64,000 nucleotides of DNA from assembly GCA_022414725.1 (NCBI GenBank), contig CM039462.1, positions 16,863,666 to 16,927,665 on the forward strand. Direction: 5' to 3'. Each line of letters opens with the position of its first letter. Position 1 is the first letter of the stretch. Below are positions 56,001 to 64,000 of this stretch, one piece after another. The notes under the pieces are model-generated. The model had not been told where the DNA came from and made no database searches. It saw only the letters and a list, made by a program, of their open reading frames with translations. The position numbers were made by a program, and so were the translations under genes. The stretch is from Microglena sp. YARC (taxonomy: Eukaryota > Chlorophyta > Chlorophyceae > Chlamydomonadales > Chlamydomonadaceae).

Positions 56001-59000
56001 GTGTTTTTAATTGTGCATGGTCAGATCTGCATGGGCTGGAAGGCTTTTGCAAAACAACATGGTGTTTTTAATTGTGCATGGTCAGATCTGCATGGGCTGG
56101 AAGGCTTTGCAAAACAACATGGTGTTTTTAATTGTGCATGGTCAGATCTGCATGGGCTGGAAGGCTTTGCAAAACAACATGGTGTTTTTAATTGTGCATG
56201 GTCAGATCTGCATGGGCTGGAAGGCTTTGCAAAACAACATGGTGTTTTTAATTGTGCATGGTCAGATCTGCATGGGCTGGAAGGCTTTGCAAAACAACAT
56301 GGTGTTTTTAATTGTGCATGGTCAGATCTGCATGGGCTGGAAGGCTTTGCAAAACAAACATGGTGTTTTTAATTGTGCATGGTCAGATCTGCATGGGCTG
56401 GAAGGCTTTGCAAAACAACATGGTGTTTTTAATTGTGCATGGTCAGATCTGCATGGGCTGGAAGGCTTTGCAAAACAACATGGTGTTTTTAATTGTGCAT
56501 GGTCAGATCTGCATGGGCTGGAAGGCTTTGCAAAAACAACATGGTGTTTTTAATTGTGCATGGTCAGAATCTGCATGGGCTGGAAGGCTTTGCAAAACAA
56601 CATGGTGTTTTTAATTGTGCATGGTCAGATCTGCATGGGCTGGAAGGCTTTGCAAAACAACATGGTGTTTTTAATTGTGCATGGTCAGATCTGCATGGGC
56701 TGGAAGGCTTTGCAAAACAACATGGTGTTTTTAATTGTGCATGGTCAGATCTGCATGGGCTGGAAGGCTTTGCAAAACAACATGGTGTTTTTAATTGTGC
56801 ATGGTCAGATCTGCATGGGCTGGAAGGCTTTGCAAAACAACATGGTGTTTTTAATTGTGCATGGTCAGATCTGCATGGGCTGGAAGGCTTTGCAAAACAA
56901 CATGGTGTTTTTAATTGTGCATGGTCAGATCTGCATGGGCTGGAAGGCTTTGCAAAACAACATGGTGTTTTTAATTGTGCATGGTCAGATCTGCATGGGC
57001 TGGAAGGCTTTGCAAAACAACATGGTGTTTTTAATTGTGCATGGTCAGATCTGCATGGGCTGGAAGGCTTTGCAAAACAACATGGTGTTTTTTAATTGTG
57101 CATGGTCAGATCTGCATGGGCTGGAAGGCTTTGCAAAACAACATGGTGTTTTTAATTGTGCATGGTCAGATCTGCATGGGCTGGAAGGCTTTGCAAAACA
57201 ACATGGTGTTTTTTAATTGTGCATGGTCAGATCTGCATGGGCTGGAAGGCTTTGCAAAACAACATGGTGTTTTTAATTGTGCATGGTCAGATCTGCATGG
57301 GCTGGAAGGCTTTGCAAAACAACATGGTGTTTTTAATTGTGCATGGTCAGATCTGCATGGGCTGGAAGGCTTTGCAAAACAACATGGTGTTTTTAATTGT
57401 GCATGGTCAGATCTGCATGGGCTGGAAGGCTTTGCAAAACAACATGGTGTTTTTAATTGTGCATGGTCAGATCTGCATGGGCTGGAAGGCTTTGCAAAAC
57501 AACATGGTGTTTTTAATTGTGCATGGTCAGATCTGCATGGCAAAAACTTTGCAAAACATGGTCAGATTCTGCATGGGCTGGAAGGCTTTGCAAAACAACA
57601 TGGTGTTTTTAATTGTGCATTGGTCAGATCTGCATGGGCTGGAAGGCTTTGCAAAACAACATGGTGTTTTTTAATTGTGCATGGTCAGATCTGCATGGGC
57701 TGGAAGGCTTTGCAAAACAACATGGTGTTTTTAATTGTGCATGGTCAGATCTGCATGGGCTGGAAGGCTTTGCAAAACAACATGGTGTTTTTAATTGTGC
57801 ATGGTCAGATCTGCATGGGCTGGAAGGCTTTGCAAAAACAACATGGTGTTTTTAATTGTGCATGGTCAGATCTGCATGGGCTGGAAGGCTTTGCAAAACA
57901 ACATGGTGTTTTTAATTGTGCATGGTCAGATCTGCATGGGCTGGAAGGCTTTGCAAAACAACATGGTGTTTTTAATTGTGCATGGTCAGATCTGCATGGG
58001 CTGGAAGGCTTTGCAAAACAACATGGTGTTTTTAATTGTGCATGGTCAGATCTGCATGGGCTGGAAGGCTTTGCAAAACAACATGGTGTTTTTAATTGTG
58101 CATGGTCAGATCTGCATGGGCTGGAAGGCTTTGCAAAACAACATGGTGTTTTTAATTGTGCATGGTCAGATCTGCATGGGCTGGAAGGCTTTGCAAAACA
58201 ACATGGTGTTTTTAATTGTGCATGGTCAGATCTGCATGGGCTGGAAGGCTTTGCAAAAACAACATGGTGTTTTTAAATTGTGATGGTCAGATCTGCATGG
58301 GCTGGAAGGCTTTGCAAAACAACATGGTGTTTTTAATTGTGCATGGTCAGATCTGCATGGGCTGGAAGGCTTTGCAAAACAACATGGTGTTTTTAATTGT
58401 GCATGGTCAGATCTGCATGGGCTGGAAGGCTTTTGCAAAAACAACATGGTGTTTTTAATTGTGCATGGTCAGATCTGCATGGGCTGGAAGGCTTTGCAAA
58501 ACAACATGGTGTTTTTAATTGTGCATGGTCAGATCTGCATGGGCTGGAAGGCTTTGCAAAACAACATGGTGTTTTTAATTGTGCATGGTCAGATCTGCAT
58601 GGGCTGGAAGGCTTTGCAAAACAACATGGTGTTTTTAATTGTGCATGGTCAGATCTGCATGGGCTGGAAGGCTTTGCAAAACAACATGGTGTTTTTTAAT
58701 TGTGCATGGTCAGATCTGCATGGGCTGGAAGGCTTTGCAAAACAACATGGTGTTTTTAAATTGTGCATGGTCAGATCTGCATGGGCTGGAAGGCTTTGCA
58801 AAACAACATGGTGTTTTTAATTGTGCATGGTCAGATCTGCATGGGCTGGAAGGCTTTGCAAAACAACATGGTGTTTTTAATTGTGCATGGTCAGATCTGC
58901 ATGGGCTGGAAGGCTTTGCAAAACAACATGGTGTTTTTAATTGTGCATGGTCAGATCTGCATGGGCTGGAAGGCTTTGCAAAACAACATGGTGTTTTTAA

Positions 59001-59489
59001 TTGTGCATGGTCAGATCTGCATGGGCTGGCAAGGCTTTGCAAAAAACAACATGGTGTTTTTAATTGTGCATGGTCAGATCTGCATGGGCTGGAAGGCTTT
59101 GCAAACAACATGGTGTTTTTAATTGTGCATGGTCAGATCTGCATGGGCTGGAAGGCTTTGCAAAACAACATGGTGTTTTTAATTGTGCATGGTCAGATCT
59201 GCATGGGCTGGAAGGCTTTGCAAAAACAACATGGTGTTTTTAATTGTGCATGGTCAGATCTGCATGGGCTGGAAGGCTTTGCAAAACAACATGGTGTTTT
59301 TAATTGTGCATGGTCAGATCTGCATGGGCTGGAAGGCTTTGCAAAACAACATGGTGTTTTTAATTGTGCATGGTCAGATCTGCATGGGCTGGAAGGCTTT
59401 GCAAAACAACATGGTGTTTTTAATTGTGCATGGTCAGATCTGCATGGGCTGGAAGGCTTTGCAAAACAACATGGTGTTTTTAATTGTGC

Positions 59490-59760
59490 ATGGTCAGCTC
59501 TGCAGGGCTGGCAGGCTTTGCCAAAACCCCATGGTATGTAAAGTCATGCATGGTCATATCTGCATGAGCTGGCAGGCTTTGCAAAAATCCTGGTTTGTTT
59601 AGTTGTGCATGGTCAGATTTTGCATGGGCTGGAAGGCTTTGCAAATAAACATGGTGCGTTAAATTGTGCCCGGACAGATCTGCAGGAGCTGGCGGGCTTT
59701 GCAAAAAAGCCTGGTTTGTTTAGCTGTGCATGGTCAGATCTGTATGGGCTGGAAGGCTTT
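59490..59760 (+). repeat. Founder-like block near the right edge
   Basis: This is nearly the same series of variant monomers as 45165-45425, including GTATGTAAAGTCATGC, CCTGGTTTGTTTAG and CCCGGACAGATCTGCAGGAG. Seven near-perfect consensus monomers separate it from the final variant block. Confidence 0.85.
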
Positions 59761-60154
59761 GCAAAACAACATGGTGTTTTTAATTGTGCATGGTCAGATC
59801 TGCATGGGCTGGAAGGCTTTGCAAAACAACATGGTGTTTTTAATTGTGCATGGTCAGATCTGCATGGGCTGGAAGGCTTTGCAAAACAACATGGTGTTTT
59901 TAATTGTGCATGGTCAGATCTGCATGGGCTGGAAGGCTTTGCAAAACAACATGGTGTTTTTAATTGTGCATGGTCAGATCTGCATGGGCTGGAAGGCTTT
60001 GCAAAACAACATGGTGTTTTTAATTGTGCATGGTCAGATCTGCATGGGCTGGAAGGCTTTGCAAAACAACATGGTGTTTTTAATTGTGCATGGTCAGATC
60101 TGCATGGGCTGGAAGGCTTTGCAAAACAACATGGTGTTTTTAATTGTGCATGGT

Positions 60155-60440
60155 CAGCTCTGCAGGAGCTGGCAGGCTTTATAAACCCTATGGTATGTAT
60201 AGTCGTGCATGGTCATATCTGCATGAGCTGGCAGGCTTTGCAAAAAGCCTGGTTTGTTTAGTTGTGCATGGTCAGATCTGCATGGGCTGGAAGGCTTTGC
60301 AAAGAAACATGGTGCGTTAAATTGTGCATGGTCAGATCTGCATGAGCTGGCAGGCTTTGCAAAAAGCCTGGTATGTTAAGTTGTGCATGTTCAGATCTGC
60401 AATGAGCTGGATAGGCTTTGCAAAACCCTGGTATGTTTCA
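60155..60440 (+). repeat. Variant monomer block at the right end
   Basis: The last five units are founder-like: TTTATAAACCCTATGGTATG, then CATATCTGCATGAGCTGGC, GCCTGGTTTGTTTAG, GTGCGTTAAATTG and finally CCCTGGTATGTTTCAG. One more remnant, AATATGGTATGTTTAATTG, lies at about 60517. Both ends of the array thus hold the oldest-looking copies. Confidence 0.85.
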
Positions 60441-60689
60441 GGTATATAAATTGTACGCCTTTTTACAAGGCGTGAGGTTGAGGGGGCTGTTTGCTTGCAC
60501 TGGGGCCAACCACCAATATGGTATGTTTAATTGTGCATGGTAAAGTTGGTAAGGATTTGCTCAAACACTCTTAATTCCGCACTTTATTCTTATCATCGGT
60601 ACTCCTGCTTTCATTTTTTGTTTCTACGATTTTAACCAAACACTGAATGTTTACCATTTTTTCATTTTTTCATTTGTTTACAGAACACT

Positions 60690-61140
60690 GTTTTTTTCTT
60701 TTCTTCTAAAACACTCCTATGCTGGTCGTTTTAGACTTCTCATATGTACTCCTGCTTTCATTTTTTATGTTTTTTACAAAACACTGAATTCATACAATGC
60801 TTACATCTTTACTTATTTTACTAGCATTTTTCTCTTTTCGTCTAAAACTCTCTGAAGTTGGGCATTATATTATTCTCATCGGTTCTCCTGCTATCAGGAT
60901 ATTGTTTGTCTTTTCCATTGTCTTTTTTGTGGGCTTTAAAACACTCCTATGTTGGGCATTGCATTCTTCTCATCGGTTCTCCTGCTGTCAGGGTGTGTAT
61001 GAATGTTACAGTCCAGGGGTAGGCCAAAGGGGTATGCTCTGTCTTTTCCATTGTCTTTTTTGTGGGTTTCAAAACACTCCTATGTTGGGCATTGTATTCT
61101 TCTCATCGGTTCTCCTGCTCTCTGTGTCATTTACCCTGTC
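60690..61140. repeat. About 110-140 bp tandem repeat, 4 copies, one with an insertion
   Basis: AAAACACTCCTATG, then TTGGGCATT, TTCTCATCGGTTCTCCTGCT and TTGTCTTTTCCATTGTC recur from about 60704, 60845, 60940 and 61070. In the third copy the dispersed element with GTTACAGTCCAGGGGTAGGC (60993-61038) interrupts a stretch that is continuous in the second copy. No exon is seen. Confidence 0.8.
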
Positions 61141-61179
61141 CTCACCCATTTGCTTACCTAACCCTAACAGATCCGACCA

Positions 61180-61220
61180 AACCTAACCAAACCAAACCAA
61201 ACCAAACCAAACCAAACCAA
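61180..61220. repeat. (AACCA)n microsatellite
   Basis: About seven ACCAA pentamers follow TAACCCTAACAGATCCGACC. Confidence 0.85.
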
Positions 61221-61358
61221 GCGAGAGAAAAACAACATCAGAGAATCACCAGTCGAAGTTCCAATCCTGGCTAAGCCCTGCTTCAAGCACTTGCCCCCCT
61301 GTATACGATGGATACTAAGTGAGAAGTGATTTTACTTTCACCCCTGTCTTCTGTTGCT

Positions 61359-61700
61359 GTCTTGTGACTGCAGCCCAGCGTAAACCAACCACCCAACCGT
61401 CTTGCAACTGCAGCCCAGCGTTAACCAACCACCCAACTGTCTTGCAACTGCAGCCCAGCTTAAACCAACCACCCAATCGTCTTGCAACTGCAGCCCAGCG
61501 TAAACGAGTGGAAGTACCAACCAACAACCAACCTACCTACCGACCATTATGCTGAACTGCATCCCAGCGTAAATTAAGTGGAGTACCAACCAACCAACCA
61601 ACCAACCAACCAACCAACCAACCAACCAACCAACCGTCTTGTGACTGCAGCCCAGCGTAAACCAAGTGGAGTACCACCCATACTTGCAACAGCCTGAGTT
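61359..61700. repeat. 40-bp tandem repeat with TGCAG and (CCAA)n
   Basis: GTCTTGCAACTGCAGCCCAG, then CGTAAACCAACCACCCAACC, starts at 61359, 61399, 61439 and 61479, exactly 40 bp apart. A related unit lies at 61636 after a CCAA tract (61577-61635). CTGCAG|CCCAG in each unit resembles an acceptor. Confidence 0.9.
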
Positions 61701-61738
61701 GACTAAGTACTGCAAGTAAGTAGGGACTGGCATATCAT

Positions 61739-62198
61739 TAGGGAACAGCAATATGACATCATATGATATCATATGATGCCGGCAGTCTGGCTAGGCTACA
61801 GTTACCATTTAAATACAATATCATATGGTGCAATTTGTATGATATAATGATATTATGACACACACTCTCCTTTGGCCAACATCATATGATATGCCGATCC
61901 CTACATATCATAGTAATGATAATGCCTGGTGGGGCGTGGTATTAAGGGAGCCCTGTCTTACGGGGGCAGAGAACGGGCTGGTACTTTACCTGGACAGTGC
62001 TAGCATGGCAGTTGACAGCGACCGCGAATACTACAGCGCACCCGTACATAAAATGATGTTGACCAAAGGCGAGTATGATATCGTATGATATCATACAAAT
62101 TGCGTCGTATGATATTGTATATAAGTGGTAACTAGTCAGGCATCAGGATATCATATTATAATGGCATGATATCATGTGATATAATATCGCCGTTCCCT
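61739..62198. mobile_element. 460-bp AT-rich foldback element with a SINE body in the middle
   Basis: The ends are TAGGGAACAGCAATAT and its imperfect reverse complement ATATCGCCGTTCCCT. Long arms (about 61739-61905 and 62055-62198) are reverse complements with good identity, sharing TTTGGCCAAC or GTTGACCAAAGG and ATCATACAAATTGC. The centre (about 61935-62060) matches the body of the SINE at 10990-11100 without its tRNA head. A single-arm relative lies at 5103-5378. No transposase is present. Confidence 0.75.
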
Positions 62199-62257
62199 CC
62201 TCAACAAATCTCTCCACCCAACCCAACCCAACCCAACCCAATGTGATATCATATCGG

Positions 62258-62414
62258 CGTTCCCTACAAGTAAGACTTCATGGTGGCGGTGGTTGTGGTG
62301 GTGGTGGTGGTGTATCTTGGAGGTAGAGAGAGGTCCAAGTGAGTCGGTTGTTGTTGTTGGTGGTGGTGGTGGTGGTGGTGGTGGTGTAGCTTGGAGTCTT
62401 ACTTGTAGGGAACG
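62258..62414. mobile_element. Short foldback unit with a (GGT)n loop
   Basis: CGTTCCCTACAAGTAAGACT at 62258-62277 is the perfect reverse complement of 62395-62414. The loop is GGT/GTT microsatellite. The ends share GTTCCCTA with the neighbouring foldback element. Confidence 0.85.
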
Positions 62415-63480
62415 TTAACTTTCTGTGCCCCTGTCATGCTCTTCAAACATCTAGAATTTTTGATTCATGTTAGTCATCTCAGACTGAAATTCGATTTCCG
62501 CTACCAGTTGCGATAGCTACCTGTGACCCTGTTTTTTTTACCAAAACCTTTCCGCTGCCCTGAGACTCCTTGCCCGGCCCTCAAACCCCAGCGCTGGCCT
62601 GGCAGGGCGGCCCTTGGGCAGGGATAATTGTTTCCGTCATATATTACGATCGGAATACGAGACCCCGTGTTGACCAACATTGCCAGGATAAGAAACCTTT
62701 TTTTTTTTTACTGAAATTGACTAAAATGACCCAAATCGACCAAAATCGGAATAAGGATCCTGTTTTGGGAGGGGAAAAAAGGAGAAAAATGAAAAAGGAA
62801 TAAGACTTCCTCTTTTTGATTTGAAAACAATATCCCTGCCCTTGGGGCTACCTACCCAAATCGCTACCAGGGGCCTAACCTTGAAACACACCAAGTCCCT
62901 GGCCGCTACCAGAAGACCCCCTTCCTGAAATGAAAGGAAAAGCTTGGGTCATCTCAGACAGAGATTAGATTCGCTGGTGGATACTGTAGTTTGTTATGAG
63001 GCGGTGGTTGTAGTGGTGGTAGTGGTGATGGTGATAGTGTGGTGTGGTCTCTGTCCCCACCCCTTGGTCTGTTTTCTTCAGTCATCTTGTATGTGGTTAC
63101 AGATGCTCTGGTCATCTCAGAACGAGATTTGATTTGCTGGGTCAAGTTTGGCCTACCCCAATCCTCCTGCTCCTGCTCCTCCGCCCCCCCCCCCCCCCAT
63201 GCCTGTTTCTTTCTCCCCCCTCTTCCTTGTCTGCCCCCCCCCCCCCACATAGTGTCCACCACACCCACACACACAAACACACACCTCCGACCCCCAACAC
63301 CAACCTAATTGGGGGAGGTGATGGACTGGTCCCGGCTGCACATGGCAAGTCCCTTTAGCCTATTTGGCCTACTCTGATATTTGATTCGCTGTATCTGATT
63401 TCTTCAGCCATCTTGTATGTTGTTATAGTCCTGGGCTAGCCAAATAGGCTCAAGGGACTTGACCCACCATGAAATGAGGA
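62415..63480. other. Region with scattered short repeats and no supported gene
   Basis: GGTCATCTCAGA, then GAGATT and GATT-GCTGG, recurs near 62471 (diverged), 62947 and 63110. CATCTTGTATGT-GTTA occurs at about 63083 and 63410. C-runs at 63185-63199 and 63234-63246 are followed by a CA tract. Parts of the dispersed 50-bp element lie at 63343-63374 and 63424-63464. No AKR C-terminal exon was found. Confidence 0.6.
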
Positions 63481-63501
63481 GGGGCTTACACAAGGGGGGG
63501 G

Positions 63502-63588
63502 ACTACTTATAGATGTAGCTTTTTTCAACTCATCTCCAGATTCATACTGAATCTTCCGATGAGTCGAAAAAACTCTACATCTAGTAGT
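63502..63588. mobile_element. 87-bp hairpin (miniature foldback)
   Basis: ACTACTTATAGATGTAG, then TTTTTTCAACTCATC, pairs with GATGAGTCGAAAAAA and CTACATCTAGTAGT with few mismatches and a very short loop around TACTG. It resembles a foldback MITE; no target-site duplication was assigned. Confidence 0.8.
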
Positions 63589-63599
63589 CTTCCCATTAG

Positions 63600-63833
63600 T
63601 TTCGTTAATATCGCAGGTAATTCGTTAGTTTCGAGTTCTCCGAAAAATGCCAAAGAAGGGTAGGTATTTTCCGCGACTGTCTAGCGATGGCCCGGGCTAT
63701 TTGTTTTTGTGGGCGTTCTGTCGATATTCTCTCAAATGATCGTGCAGTACCAACATTCGGCCTAAGATTCGGGAGGTTACACGAATGGATAAGAAAAAAA
63801 ATAGAAGTCGTCGGCAGGCCCAGTACAACGTTT

Positions 63834-63871
<38 letters not shown>

Positions 63872-64000
63872 GGATGACAGTATCATCCTTGGGGGGGGTA
63901 GAGATTCCAGCCGCGAATCGCCCTACGCTGAAGTGTGAACCTGACTCCGATTAGTAAAACTGTCGTACGTCGTTTACCCCCCCAACGTCCACAGTATGGA
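63600..64000. other. Window end, no recognised gene
   Basis: A short open frame from 63687 on the + strand (MARAICFCGRSVDILSNDRA) has no motif I recognise and soon enters the C-run. CGTTTACCCCCC occurs twice (about 63828 and 63970). Left unassigned. Confidence 0.4.
63835..63898. repeat. C35 run followed by a perfect hairpin and a G8 run
   Basis: Thirty-five C bases (63835-63869) are followed by AAGGATGA, loop CAGTA, TCATCCTT and eight Gs. The C and G runs extend the hairpin stem by up to eight pairs. Confidence 0.95.

Larger units (their letters stand above)
29084..60440 (+). repeat. 31-kb satellite of 59-60 bp monomers derived from the AKR exon 4 donor junction
   Basis: The consensus monomer contains CAGATCTGCATGGGCTGG, AAGGCTTTGCAAAACAACATG|, GTGTTTTTAATTG and TGCATGGT. 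The first repeat unit (29084-29142) is exon 4's last 38 bases plus the donor and 21 intron bases. The first four units are 59-60 bp (starts 29084, 29143, 29202, 29261, 29321); afterwards 60 bp is fixed. The exon frame survives as SDLHGLEGFAK in the monomers. Of the forward frames two stay open over many units and one has TAA in each unit. About 500 copies fit either side of the 1000-N gap. Each unit carries a BglII site (AGATCT). Copies at 29300-32800 and 50000-60000 are near identical; those between are rich in indels. Confidence 0.97.

Noticed and set aside
29302..60261. Many long open frames in the satellite (up to 468 codons, units such as GWKALQNNMVFLIVHGQICM)
   Set aside because: They arise because the monomer is 60 bp and two of its forward frames lack stops; opposite-strand frames are open for the same reason. 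There is no start context, domain or codon signal beyond the repeat. Only the founder exon is coding.
29084..60440. Centromere or rDNA spacer
   Set aside because: A large tandem array could suggest either, but the monomer derives from an adjacent exon, and no rRNA or centromere-type evidence is present.
60441..60560. Possible next AKR exon near GGGGCCAACCACCAATATG before a GTATGT
   Set aside because: The translation does not match AKR sequence, and the GTATGTTTAATTG after it is the remnant of a satellite monomer.
61240..61275. Possible pol III element near TCGAAGTTCCAATCC
   Set aside because: Only a loose B-box match; no A box or dispersed copy in the window.
63687..63938. 83-codon frame at the window end
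   Set aside because: It has no recognised motif, and its second half is the C-run translated as poly-Pro.

Overview
This window looks like nuclear DNA of a eukaryote. Two protein-coding genes are split into short exons with GT-AG introns, and almost everything else is repeat. A green alga (chlorophyte) is the most likely source. The reasons are very long introns filled with C/G homopolymers, CA/GT and trinucleotide tracts, G/C-leaning codons in the transporter gene, and CCCTAAA (Arabidopsis-type telomere) motifs. The species cannot be fixed from sequence alone. No prokaryotic operon, CRISPR array, rRNA or intact tRNA gene was seen.

Layout. 1-1679: upstream DNA. 1680-15705 (+): a complete six-exon gene for a MATE-family transporter (586 aa as modelled). 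15706-17642: intergenic, with a 67-bp tandem repeat. 17643 to at least 29121 (+): the first four exons of an aldo-keto reductase (AKR) gene, encoding 167 residues with all four catalytic residues. 29122-60440: an array of 59-60 bp monomers, about 31 kb long and about 500 copies, broken by a 1000-N gap. 60441-64000: short tandem repeats and foldback elements. The rest of the AKR is not visible; it must lie in the gap, beyond the window, or be lost.

Main observation. In both genes most splice junctions sit inside local tandem duplications. Each duplicated unit carries a few tens of bases of exon edge, the splice site itself and some flanking intron. This is clear at two or three MATE junctions at each intron end, and at AKR exon 2 (5' side), exon 3 (both sides) and exon 4 (both sides). 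The large array is the extreme case. Its monomer is the last 38 bases of AKR exon 4, the GT donor and about 21 bases of intron, and it still encodes SDLHGLEGFAK where the exon encodes SDLQELSGFAK. A splice-donor junction has therefore been amplified into satellite DNA inside a gene.

Other elements. There is a 195-bp non-autonomous hAT-like element with CAGGG termini and a perfect 8-bp target-site duplication. There is a tRNA-derived SINE, a family of AT-rich foldback elements, a 3-kb telomere-like CCTCTAA array in AKR intron 2, and a 4.4-kb AT-rich minisatellite in MATE intron 2. The monomers become rich in indels towards the N gap on both sides, which I read mainly as uncorrected sequencing error.
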